A stretch of 64,000 nucleotides of DNA, taken from positions 372,001 through 436,000 of the forward strand of contig NZ_FOVW01000001.1 in NCBI RefSeq assembly GCF_900115305.1, read 5' to 3'. Origin of the DNA: Algoriphagus ornithinivorans (GTDB lineage: Bacteria; Bacteroidota; Bacteroidia; Cytophagales; Cyclobacteriaceae). A program made the position numbers and the translations under genes. Position 1 is the stretch's first letter. Each line of letters begins with the position of its first letter. Of this stretch, positions 15,095-22,643 are shown piece after piece. A model generated the notes under the pieces. It had not been told where the DNA came from. It did not search any database and saw only the letters and a program-made list of their open reading frames with translations.

Positions 15095-15248
15095 GCACCT
15101 CTGGTGCTCTGAGTTCATTTATCACCTATTTTTCTACAATCATACCGCACCGCTGGTGCTCTTGAGCGACTAGATTATTTGAAAGCCTCGGAGAGGCGTT
15201 TTGATTGTAGCGTCTGGAATGACAAGTATATAAGAGCTTCGTAGAAGC
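15095..15248. repeat. Array of four 13-base hairpins
   Basis: GCACC-TCT-GGTGC (15095), GCACC-GCT-GGTGC (15147), GCCTC-GGA-GAGGC (15185) and GCTTC-GTA-GAAGC (15236). All have a 5-bp stem and 3-base loop beginning with GC, but the inner stem bases differ. Starts are 52, 38 and 51 bases apart. The last two are followed by G(T/A)TTTGATT. Confidence 0.7.
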
Positions 15249-15541
15249 GATTTGATTTTTATTATTCTCTCACAGAAGAATCAAAAGGTAAAGTGTTTAT
15301 GAAGCTATGTTTTCTATGCTTTCTATGAGGTCAAAAGTTGCTAAAAGTCTAAGACTAGTAAATAGTAATTGGTTTTTGGGCTCTTATTCCAGTCTGGGAT
15401 CAATATTAACCAAATCTATGTTTACTACTGTGCCTATGTGGTAAAAAAAAGCTCGCAGCGACGCAGCGGTTTTCATTTCCCGCAAAGAGTGGAAGAGGCA
15501 AAGAAGATTTTGGAGTGGTTTGCGAAAAGGGCTTCGCCTCC

Positions 15542-15624
15542 CTGACTTGCCGTCAGGCAGGCGCTCAGCCTGACAATACTTTCGACTCTCTGACTAGCCG
15601 TCAGGCAGGCGCTCAGCCAGACAA
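15542..15624. repeat. Direct repeat of a 35-base palindromic word
   Basis: Two copies (15542-15576 and 15590-15624, period 48) of a word built from CTGACTtGCCGTCAG, GGCAGGCGCTCAGCC and tGACAA. They differ at two positions. CTGAC/GTCAG makes a hairpin in each. Confidence 0.75.
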
Positions 15625-15742
15625 AAGCGACAGGTCACTTAATAAAAATTCCGTGGTTCTCCATGTAATTCTCTGTGCCCTCTGTGGTTAAATTAATCAT
15701 AGCGAGATTTTACCCAACTATTAAAAGTGAACCGCAGAGCAT

Positions 15743-15768
15743 AAAAAGAGGACTGAATTTCAGTCCTC
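15743..15768 (-). terminator. Terminator of the DUF4097 operon
   Basis: A 9-bp stem (GAGGACTGA / TCAGTCCTC) with a 3-base loop, followed on the minus strand by five Ts. It lies 25 bases after the DUF4097 gene's stop. Confidence 0.85.
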
Positions 15769-15793
15769 CTTTTGATTAAAAATCCTATAAACA

Positions 15794-16717
15794 TCAATTC
15801 TCAATGGTAATATTCCCGGAGCTAATCTGACCTTTGATAGTCGAGGAGGCTCCGTTATTGATTTCCAAAGTCTTTCCTTTACTGCTTTTTCCCACCTTTA
15901 AATTCCCTGAAGATGCCTTCAATTCATAATTGTATGCATTCAGATTTGATGGTGTCTGCACTCTAAAATTACCTGAAGTACCCGAAAAAGAGGTATTCGG
16001 TCCAAGCCCAGCATTCTCCGCACGGATGTTTCCTGAGGTAAACTTCAAAGCTCCTAACTGACCTACATTGGATAGTTTGGCGTTTCCTGATGTAAGACTT
16101 ACACTCAATTCTCCTTCCACATTATTTGCGTCTAATGAACCGCTGGTGGACTTGTACTGCAAATCTCCTTTTACATTGAAAATATCTGCATTTCCAGAAG
16201 TCATACCGGCCATTACATTGCCATTCACCCCATCAACCCTGATATTTCCTGATGTAGCATTGACCATTAGATCTCCTCTGATTTGATTTGCCTGAATCTT
16301 GCCTGAGCTTACTTTGAGGTTAGTTTCATCAGAGCTAACACGGCTTACCTGCAAATCCCCGGAACTGTTTCGGATTGATAATTTGATGGATTCAGGCCCT
16401 GTCATTTTGATCCAGCCTTTGGATTTGCTATTCCATGAATTCATCTGGGAAGATCTTTTGTAGGAAATTTTCAAAACATCACCAATTGTCACGAAGACGA
16501 TGTCTTGATTTTCATTTTCTGATTCTAGATAAGCTTCTACATCTACGGATGAAGAGCTTCCTCCATCATAGCTGACATCCAGCCAGCCTCCTTCTACTTC
16601 AATGGATCGGATCCCAGGGTAGGATTTCTGGGTGTCTACCAACACTTTCTGAGCAAAAGCATAGCTCTGCACCAATAAGAGTGCAAACAATAGATAAAGT
16701 CGGGTTAAGCTTTTCAT
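15794..16717 (-). CDS. Secreted DUF4097-type beta-helix protein
   Basis: The 307-residue protein has a signal peptide ending SYAFAQ. The mature part is built of repeating strands of the form SSGNI-x-V / TSGNADI / TSGSLDA (at least nine SG-N/D repeats from about residue 115 to the end). This is the DUF4097 right-handed beta-helix pattern. It should be in the periplasm or on the cell surface; the function is unknown. It is the last gene of the run that starts with the ECF sigma factor and ends at the terminator at 15743. In many Bacteroidota such proteins lie near regulators of envelope stress, which fits the context. Confidence 0.85.
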   Translation of the reverse strand: MKSLTRLYLLFALLLVQSYAFAQKVLVDTQKSYPGIRSIEVEGGWLDVSYDGGSSSSVDVEAYLESENENQDIVFVTIGDVLKISYKRSSQMNSWNSKSKGWIKMTGPESIKLSIRNSSGDLQVSRVSSDETNLKVSSGKIQANQIRGDLMVNATSGNIRVDGVNGNVMAGMTSGNADIFNVKGDLQYKSTSGSLDANNVEGELSVSLTSGNAKLSNVGQLGALKFTSGNIRAENAGLGPNTSFSGTSGNFRVQTPSNLNAYNYELKASSGNLKVGKSSKGKTLEINNGASSTIKGQISSGNITIEN

Positions 16718-16758
16718 GAGTTGAAGTTTTTAAGTTTTAATAAAGGATTGCGTGCAGC

Positions 16759-17553
16759 TTAATTGATGATAATTCCAAAGCTGATAGCATTTGTTTCAGG
16801 ACCTCTGCCTTCTTCGAAAAAGGAATTCAAGTCATAATTGAAATACAAGTCAAAGTCTCCAATTCCAATTTCTGCACGAGCTCCATATCTGAGGTTATTT
16901 GCATAAATATTGGACTTTTCGAAAATTTTATTTTTGTCTCCATCATTGTCCTCATAGACGAATTTCCCTCTGCCGCCAATTCGTAAACCAGCATATCCTC
17001 CAAGTCCGATTCTTACTTTTTGATTGCTGGTCATCAAAGTAGGAACCAAGGAAAGATTTGCATAGGATGCAGCCAACTTGGATTTTGTGCCTACGCCGTT
17101 TGTAAACTCATTGAATTCTATTCCGTTAGGAGATTTTTCAATGATGAGGTTTCGGTTTTCCAGTTTGTAATTATACCAAGAAACGCCTATTCCGGTTTTT
17201 AGGTGAAAGTTTTTAGCCGCTTTCCAATCTCCAACCCAGTTGAGTCCTACATTCCAGGAACCCCAAGCTTTGGTAGCGGGAAGATCATCTGAGGGAGTCC
17301 AAACATTAATACCCAGATCAATATTCAAATCCGAGTCAAACTTGGAAGGCTTAGGCTTCACATAGGTTTTGGTTTCTTGGTCATTTTCAAAATTCCACTC
17401 TTTGGTACCATCTTCAAATTTATTCATGGTCCACTCCAGTCCAAGCATGGAAAATTCTTTGGTTTTAACAATGGATTTTGATTCGGTTTCTTGGGCAAAG
17501 GCCCAGCCAGATGCCATGAAAATGGCAAGTATTGTAGCTAGAAAATTTTTCAT
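16759..17553 (-). CDS. Outer-membrane beta-barrel protein (smaller paralogue)
   Basis: The 264-residue protein has a signal peptide ending ASGWAFAQ. The part from about residue 75 has barrel-like alternating strands (NIDLGINVWTPSDDLP, GSWNVGLNWVGDWKAAKNF, RIGLGGYAGLRIGGRGKFVYED, RYGARAEIGIGDFDLYFNYDL) and ends NAISFGIIIN. It shares these strands, in order, with the 344-residue product encoded just upstream, so the two arose by duplication. The larger one has an extra N-terminal segment. Function unknown. A GC-rich hairpin separates the two genes. Confidence 0.85.
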   Translation of the reverse strand: MKNFLATILAIFMASGWAFAQETESKSIVKTKEFSMLGLEWTMNKFEDGTKEWNFENDQETKTYVKPKPSKFDSDLNIDLGINVWTPSDDLPATKAWGSWNVGLNWVGDWKAAKNFHLKTGIGVSWYNYKLENRNLIIEKSPNGIEFNEFTNGVGTKSKLAASYANLSLVPTLMTSNQKVRIGLGGYAGLRIGGRGKFVYEDNDGDKNKIFEKSNIYANNLRYGARAEIGIGDFDLYFNYDLNSFFEEGRGPETNAISFGIIIN

Positions 17554-17576
17554 AATAAGTAGTTGGTTAGGTAATT

Positions 17577-17596
17577 GGGGGAGATGACTCTCCCCC
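17577..17596. other. Inter-gene hairpin in the barrel operon
   Basis: GGGGGAGA-tgac-TCTCCCCC, a perfect 8-bp GC-rich stem between the two barrel genes. No T run follows on the minus strand, so it looks more like an mRNA-stabilising or processing element than a terminator. Confidence 0.6.
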
Positions 17597-17599
17597 TGA

Positions 17600-18634
17600 T
17601 TAAAAGACTATTCCGAATGAAATTGGATTCAGTTCAGGACCTTTCTGATCCTGGAAAAGCGTATTTAAGTCGTAAGTGGTAAAGAAAGTTACTCTTCCTA
17701 CACCGATCTCTCCCCGGATACCGTATCGGAAGTTTTGAAGATAAAGACCGGTATCCTGTTTGTCTTTTTTCCTTCCCGAACCGTCAAGCTCTCGGTAAAT
17801 GAATTTAGATCTACCTCCTAATCTATAGCCTGCATAAGGTCCTGCAGCAATGCGTAGGCCTTTTTTGCCATTGTCATTCATTTTTCCAAAATCCAGCTCC
17901 AGCATGGTCATGGCTGTGATATAGGATGCGGAAATCTTGCTTTTGAATCCATCCACATCATTTCTTTGGATAAATTCAATCATTTCATCCCCGCGAACAG
18001 CCTGGAAGTCCTTGTTTTCAAACTTGAAATTGTAGAATTGAAAACCTAATCCGAAATCCCAGTAGAAACCTTTTGAAATTCGCTGGGCAGCCATCCAGTT
18101 CAAACCCACATTCCAGCTTCCCCAGCCTTTGACTGCATAGGGATTGTCAGATGTTGGAAACCCTCCATCTGGGCTGAGATAGTTGCTGACACCGAGATCA
18201 ATGTTAAAGTTGGTTTTGAAAGATGGGTCAACTGTTTTCTTAGCTCCGGATTCAATTTTCACCTTGGTATTTTGACCAGATTCATCCACAAGTACCCTCA
18301 TCCGTCCGATGTTTACTTCAGTTTCAGCACCTTCTTCCCTTACTTTCACCACATCTTTGGTGCTGCCGTCTTTTTTCTGGATCTGAACGATGGTTAACTC
18401 TCCGGTCTCTTTGTTTTCCTGTAAGTCTAAGCTTTTGATGATTTCATCAATATTCATCATTTTAAGCTTTTCGAAGTCTTCTTTGCTTTCTACAATGATG
18501 ACTATCTTTCCAGCTTTTCCGAATTCTACGATGACAGAGTCCTTATTGATTTCTGTATCAAGGGATGGCAGTTTAGCTGCAAAAGCGACTTGAACCATGG
18601 CCATCAGGCAAAATAATAGCAGATACTTTTTCAT
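17600..18634 (-). CDS. Outer-membrane beta-barrel protein (larger paralogue)
   Basis: The 344-residue protein has a signal peptide ending MVQVAFAA. A polar, lysine-rich periplasmic segment follows (about 25-130: IVIIVESKEDFEKLK, GELTIVQIQKKDGSTKD, RMRVLVDESGQNTK). A C-terminal barrel (about 135-344) shares strands with the next gene: NIDLGVSNYLSPDGGFP, GSWNVGLNWMAAQRISKGF, RIAAGPYAGYRLGGRSKFIYRE. It ends in Phe (ISFGIVF), the usual outer-membrane assembly signal. It lies downstream of the sigma/anti-sigma pair and is a plausible target of that sigma factor. Confidence 0.85.
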   Translation of the reverse strand: MKKYLLLFCLMAMVQVAFAAKLPSLDTEINKDSVIVEFGKAGKIVIIVESKEDFEKLKMMNIDEIIKSLDLQENKETGELTIVQIQKKDGSTKDVVKVREEGAETEVNIGRMRVLVDESGQNTKVKIESGAKKTVDPSFKTNFNIDLGVSNYLSPDGGFPTSDNPYAVKGWGSWNVGLNWMAAQRISKGFYWDFGLGFQFYNFKFENKDFQAVRGDEMIEFIQRNDVDGFKSKISASYITAMTMLELDFGKMNDNGKKGLRIAAGPYAGYRLGGRSKFIYRELDGSGRKKDKQDTGLYLQNFRYGIRGEIGVGRVTFFTTYDLNTLFQDQKGPELNPISFGIVF

Positions 18635-18666
18635 AGTTTTATTGTCTTTAAGCGATCTTTTGGATT

Positions 18667-18705
18667 CTCGGTACCGCTGCCTGATGCAGCGGCTTTGTTT
18701 CCGAG
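18667..18705. other. Nested hairpin between anti-sigma and barrel genes
   Basis: An outer CTCGG/CCGAG encloses an inner perfect CCGCTGC-ctgat-GCAGCGG. It lies in the 111-base gap before the larger barrel gene. There is no U tract, so it is a weak attenuator or processing site at most. Confidence 0.5.
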
Positions 18706-18745
18706 GACTCCATTGCTCTTTGTTAAATAATAGGTTGGTTTTTAA

Positions 18746-19522
18746 TCATGGCTTTTCGGTCACTTTTTCTTTTTTGTTCGTCAGGGAGGTGAATAAGCTG
18801 TTTTTGGCATCTTGTAAGGTGGCAAATCCTTCATCCACTTTTCCCAATATTCCTTCTACCTGATCCACTTTTTTTCCAATTCCGGAAATCAGGTTTTTGT
18901 CTTCTTTAATTCCATTAGAAACAATGGTCACTTTATAAGCAGGAGCTTCCTCAGTAGTAGGTTGAAGTTCTGCTACACTTGCATTCAGATCTAAAGGTTT
19001 GATTTGGGGAATCTCAGCCTCCAAACCTTTTAATGGTTCAGCAATTGGCTTTTCAATGATTGCTTCTCTTTCAGGAGAAGTTTCGTTTTGAGCGATCAAT
19101 TGCTTGTTGGGGTCTAATTGCTTCTGATAAGATGAATTGTTTTTCTTTTTGGGTTGAGCCTCTCTTTTAGGACTTTCATCAACTTTAGCTGACTCTTTTT
19201 CTTCAATGATTTCAATTGAATTCTCAGTCGTTTCAATCTCGACAGGAACTTGGTTAGTTGTTTCCTCTTCATTTGAAGAAGATTCCACTTTTTCCGCCAG
19301 AATTTCTTCTTCTAAAGGATTTTGAGCTGGCCAGAACAGGGAACCCACCGTAAATAAGAGAAGGATTGCTGCTGCAGCAGCCCACCAATAGGTAGAAAGC
19401 TTGGTTTTGCTTTGAGGGAGCTGGTTTTCCAGTCTCTCCCAAGCTAGCTTACTCGGTTTTACCTGGTGATTTTCCAGTTTATCCCGAAATAGCTGATCCA
19501 TATTTTCTGTTTTCTTAGCCAT
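18746..19522 (-). CDS. Probable anti-sigma factor, single-span membrane protein
   Basis: From the ATG at 19522 it has 258 residues: a cytoplasmic N-terminal helix region (MDQLFRDKLENHQVKPSKLAWERLENQLP), then one membrane helix (STYWWAAAAAILLLFTVGSLFWP, about residues 46-68). A long, low-complexity Glu/Lys/Ser-rich periplasmic part follows. This layout matches Bacteroidota anti-sigma-like proteins. The start at 19522, not an upstream ATG at 19555, is supported by a good ribosome binding site (AAGGAG, five bases before the ATG) and by the 8-base overlap with the sigma gene stop, which implies coupling. No ASD/zinc motif is visible, so the role is inferred from position. Confidence 0.75.
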   Translation of the reverse strand: MAKKTENMDQLFRDKLENHQVKPSKLAWERLENQLPQSKTKLSTYWWAAAAAILLLFTVGSLFWPAQNPLEEEILAEKVESSSNEEETTNQVPVEIETTENSIEIIEEKESAKVDESPKREAQPKKKNNSSYQKQLDPNKQLIAQNETSPEREAIIEKPIAEPLKGLEAEIPQIKPLDLNASVAELQPTTEEAPAYKVTIVSNGIKEDKNLISGIGKKVDQVEGILGKVDEGFATLQDAKNSLFTSLTNKKEKVTEKP

Positions 19523-20084
19523 TGATTCTCCTTTCTTTGAGTTGTTGGGTGGCAATTTTTTCTTTCAACACATTCCTTGCTCTATTCAGTTGTGACTTGG
19601 AAGTACTTTCACTGATGCCTAGCAGCTCGGCAATTTCCTGATGTGCATAGCCCTCAATTGCATAAAGGTTGAAGACGGTTCGATAGCCTACCGGTAGGCT
19701 TTCTACTAATTCCATCAGATCTTGAGCTTCCAGATGCTTGGTTTCATAATGGTGATGTTCGTACTCCACATCCTCTTCCACATGAACTTCCATCATCAGA
19801 TGACGATTGCTTCTCAAAGTCATCAAAGCCTGAGTGACTACAATTCGCTTCATCCAACCTTCAAAACTTCCCTTGGCTTGATACTGGGGTAGTTTTTCGA
19901 ATATCTTCATAAAGCTCTCAATCATCACATCTTCGGCATGTTCCCGATTTTTAAGATATCGGATGCAGATGGCCAGAAACTTTCCGGAGTACACATCATA
20001 AAGATGTCGCTGGGCTGACCGATCACCCTTGAGGCATGCTTTAATCAATGTTGGTTCGTCTGAAAAGTTGGTTCTACTGAACAT
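19515..20084 (-). CDS. ECF RNA polymerase sigma factor
   Basis: The 189-residue protein has the two ECF domains. Region 2 (about 12-80) includes YDVYSGKFLAICIRYLKNREHAEDVMIESFMKIF and FEGWMKRI. Region 4 (about 120-180) includes LPVGYRTVFNLYAIEGYAHQEIAELLGISESTSKSQLNRAR, with the HTH at the end. Between them is a His/Glu-rich linker (EEDVEYEHHHYETKH). It should direct transcription of a small regulon, probably including the four genes downstream. It starts the 4.3-kb same-strand run 20084-15794. Confidence 0.95.
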   Translation of the reverse strand: MFSRTNFSDEPTLIKACLKGDRSAQRHLYDVYSGKFLAICIRYLKNREHAEDVMIESFMKIFEKLPQYQAKGSFEGWMKRIVVTQALMTLRSNRHLMMEVHVEEDVEYEHHHYETKHLEAQDLMELVESLPVGYRTVFNLYAIEGYAHQEIAELLGISESTSKSQLNRARNVLKEKIATQQLKERRING

Positions 20085-20318
20085 TCCAAATAGCTTTCAA
20101 ATAGGTAGATGTAGAGATGTTAAAAAACGTTGCATCAAGTTTGAAAAAAAATCAGATTTTTTTTCGATTTATGTTTAAAAATATGATTTACAGTTAGTTA
20201 TAAAATTGACCCAAACGGTCAACGTTATTTAGGGATATACACTCTTCAGACTTCTCGGCTCTCGCTTCTTGCTTCTCGCTTCCATCCTCCACACCTTCTA
20301 ACTTCAAATTTCCAACTT

Positions 20319-20786
20319 TCAAAAAACTGCTTTATAATTAATCACAATATCCAGCAAGGTCCATTCTCCTTTTTTTACGGTAACAGGCTGAATATTTCCA
20401 TCCCCATCAAAAATATTAGCAAAGAGGCCATCTTCTTCCCGTGTGAAGATGGAATATCGACCTGGAGCCAACTCTAAAAGGTAGCGTCCTTCTTCATCGG
20501 TAGTTACCGTGGTGATTGGTTCTCCAGAAATGGATTGAAATAGGGTTCCTTCCACTTTGGCATCAGCCAAATTTGTCAGTGGATAAATAATCAAGGTTCT
20601 TTGTACCGGGACGCCTTGGGGATTTACTTCGGGTTTTTCGCCGTCTTCAACAATCATTGGCATTTGATTCCCTTCCAACCAAGTCACTTTTCCTGTGATT
20701 CCCTCACCCTCTGGTTTGATGGGTTTGCAAAATGCAAGTATTACTAAAAGCATGATAAAAAGGCTGGATAACATTTTATTTTTCAT
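20319..20786 (-). CDS. Small lipoprotein-like protein with a carboxypeptidase-regulatory-like domain
   Basis: The 155-residue protein begins with a hydrophobic signal (MLSSLFIMLLVILAFCKP). The LAFC sequence resembles a lipobox, so it may be a lipoprotein anchored at Cys20. The mature part has the Ig-like pattern of carboxypeptidase-regulatory-like domains: GITGKVTWLEG, then TTDEEGRYLLELAPGRYSIFTRE (the Y-x-L...PG-x-Y motif), then VTVKKGEWTLLDIVINYKAVF. Such domains are structural. The gene stands alone between repeat-rich spacers. Confidence 0.75.
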   Translation of the reverse strand: MKNKMLSSLFIMLLVILAFCKPIKPEGEGITGKVTWLEGNQMPMIVEDGEKPEVNPQGVPVQRTLIIYPLTNLADAKVEGTLFQSISGEPITTVTTDEEGRYLLELAPGRYSIFTREEDGLFANIFDGDGNIQPVTVKKGEWTLLDIVINYKAVF

Positions 20787-21095
20787 CTTTCTATGATTTG
20801 TTTCTCAAAGGTCACTACCTGTCCCGAAAATCGGGATGGAATCCCTGCCTTCGGCAGGCAGATCGTATATTTTCACCGATAAATCGGCCCATCCCAGTGT
20901 TTATCGACTCCAGCATGCTCGATTTCATCAGTTTAAAATTGTTTTTTATGGATACCCGCTTTCTTACAAGTAACAATAAAATATGGCTTATTGTCAGCTA
21001 AATGGATCAGAATCCCGAAGCTTCGGTCACCGGTCTTCCAACTGTCAAGCAAAGAAAATATGTTAAGTGGCAAGATTGCGGATAATGATATAGGT
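20787..21095. other. Spacer with small hairpins and a dispersed repeat
   Basis: Contains TCCCGAAAATCGGGA (about 20822-20836), CTGCCTTCGGCAG (about 20848-20860) and CCGATAAATCGG (about 20877-20888). The third MITE-like copy follows (20950-21086). No gene is visible. Confidence 0.6.
20950..21086. repeat. MITE-like dispersed repeat, copy 3 (compact)
   Basis: The shortest and cleanest copy (137 bases): GGATACCCGCTTTCTTAC at the left, ATATGGCTTATTGTCAGCTA, GGATCAGAATCCCGAAGCTTCGG, GTCAAGCAAAGAAAATATG, and AAGATTGCGGATAAT at the right. It abuts the 3' end of the beta-CASP gene. Confidence 0.75.
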
Positions 21096-22493
21096 TTAAA
21101 TGCCTTCAAACAAAACTACAGATTCCAGATAATTCGGTATAGTTGTATTCCAGCTTAATTCATTTTTCAATTTATCAGCCAAAACTTCGGCACTCTTCTC
21201 TTCACCATGAATGATAAATGTCATTTTGGGTCTTTCTGTGAACCCCTCGGCCCATTCCATGAGTTCTTCCTGGTCGGCATGTGCAGATAATCCGTCGATT
21301 TGGTAAACTTTTGCATTGACCGGAACCTGATTTCCGTAAATGGTGATGTATTTTTCTCCTTCAACCAATCTTCTTCCCCTTGTTCCTTCCGCCTGAAATC
21401 CCACAAAAATGACCCCATTTCTCTCATGAGGAAGGTGATGATGTAGGTGGTGTAAGACTCTTCCCCCAGTTGCCATTCCGGATGCTGAGACAATAATCGC
21501 ATTTCCTCTGTATTCGTTGAGTGACATGGATTGCTCTTGTTTTTGGAAGTAGCGTAACTGCCGGTGATTAAAAGGATGCTGATCCTCTTCCAATGCAGCA
21601 GTTAATTGATGGTCTGTGGAAAAATCCAGGTAGAGTTTGGTGGCATCAATAGCCATGGGTGAGTCCAGGAAAATCGGAACCTTTGGAATTTTCCCTTTTT
21701 CCTTCAATTTAAACAGGTAATACAAGACTAATTGGGTTCGACCTACAGCAAATGAAGGTATAATAACCAATCCACCGCGATCAAAAGTATCACGAATTGC
21801 CGACCCTAATTCTTCTTCAGGCTTGACCTTAGGTGCTATTCTATCCCCATAAGTCGATTCTATCCAGAGAATATCGGCTTTAGGGATGAGCGTAGGAGGG
21901 AAAAGTAGTGGGTCATGAAATCGTCCTAAATCTCCGGAGAATACCAACCTTTTCTCCTGACTGTTACCTTTAATAAGAATTTTGGTGATTGCTGCCCCTA
22001 AAATATGCCCTGCATGAAAATAAGTGACTTTCACCTTTGGATGGATCTCAAAGGCTTGGTCAAAAGGCTTGGGAACCAAGAGAGGAAATACAGCCTCAGC
22101 ATCTTCTACCGTATATAATGGTTGAGGATTATCATGTCTGGAATAGCCTTTTTTTCTGGCAAATTCCGCTTCTTCTTCCTGCAGTTTCCCGGAATCCAGT
22201 AACAGAATTTTAATTAGCTCTGAGGAAGCCTCAGTGCAATAGATTGGACCTTTAAATCCTTGCTTGACCAGTCTAGGGAGATAGCCTACATGATCCAAAT
22301 GAGCATGGGTGATGATTACTGCCTCGAGTTGTTCTAAAGGCATGGGGAATTTATCCCAATTTCTTTCCCGAAGTTCTCGTCTCCCCTGAAAGAGTCCACA
22401 GTCCACCAAAAATTCAAATTCTCCTAAGTCAATTAAATATTTTGAGCCGGTTACGGATCCGGCACCTCCCAAAAATTTTACAGTTACATCCAT
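21096..22493 (-). CDS. Beta-CASP metallo-beta-lactamase-fold RNase-like protein
   Basis: The 465-residue protein has the metallo-beta-lactamase motif HAHLDH (His63, His65, Asp67, His68), an upstream Asp31 (FLVDCGLFQG) and later metal ligands (FHAGHILGAA, FSGDLGR). The beta-CASP half carries ESTYGDR, FAVGRTQ and SASGMATGGRVLHHL, and the C terminus has DGLSAHADQEELM and FIIHGE. This is the CPSF73-like RNA-processing nuclease layout, lacking KH domains. It probably cleaves RNA in the cytosol. It is separated from the PspC gene upstream by a terminator and is likely monocistronic. Confidence 0.92.
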   Translation of the reverse strand: MDVTVKFLGGAGSVTGSKYLIDLGEFEFLVDCGLFQGRRELRERNWDKFPMPLEQLEAVIITHAHLDHVGYLPRLVKQGFKGPIYCTEASSELIKILLLDSGKLQEEEAEFARKKGYSRHDNPQPLYTVEDAEAVFPLLVPKPFDQAFEIHPKVKVTYFHAGHILGAAITKILIKGNSQEKRLVFSGDLGRFHDPLLFPPTLIPKADILWIESTYGDRIAPKVKPEEELGSAIRDTFDRGGLVIIPSFAVGRTQLVLYYLFKLKEKGKIPKVPIFLDSPMAIDATKLYLDFSTDHQLTAALEEDQHPFNHRQLRYFQKQEQSMSLNEYRGNAIIVSASGMATGGRVLHHLHHHLPHERNGVIFVGFQAEGTRGRRLVEGEKYITIYGNQVPVNAKVYQIDGLSAHADQEELMEWAEGFTERPKMTFIIHGEEKSAEVLADKLKNELSWNTTIPNYLESVVLFEGI

Positions 22494-22521
22494 GGGTTGA
22501 TTGTTTAGTTGTGAGAAGTTA

Positions 22522-22553
22522 CAAAAAAAAGAGGCATCTGTTGGGATGCCTCT
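22522..22553 (-). terminator. Terminator of the PadR-PspC operon
   Basis: A 9-bp stem (AGAGGCATC / GATGCCTCT, loop TGTTGG) followed on the minus strand by nine Ts. It lies about 90 bases after the PspC gene stop and before the beta-CASP gene. Confidence 0.9.
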
Positions 22554-22643
22554 CTTAAATAATTAATGATTTTATTCATTGTTTTGAAGAAACTTTGCTT
22601 TGGAAATACTATCCAATTTTGCTCGGGTCAGGGAGTCAGCAAC

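Larger units (their letters stand above)
14510..15742. other. Long repeat-rich spacer without genes
   Basis: About 1.2 kb with no credible ORF. It holds the right arm of the inverted repeat (14819-14990), the four-hairpin array (15095-15248) and a 35-base direct repeat (15542-15624). It also has reverse-complement copies of words seen at 10.8-11.3 kb, for example TTCTCCCGCAAAGAATTCAA near 14572 and CTCTGTGCCCTCTGTGGTTAA near 15670. Confidence 0.7.

Noticed and set aside
18597..18863. Plus-strand 88-residue ORF opposite the barrel and anti-sigma genes
   Set aside because: It spans two genes on the opposite strand, has no start context and no recognisable domain.
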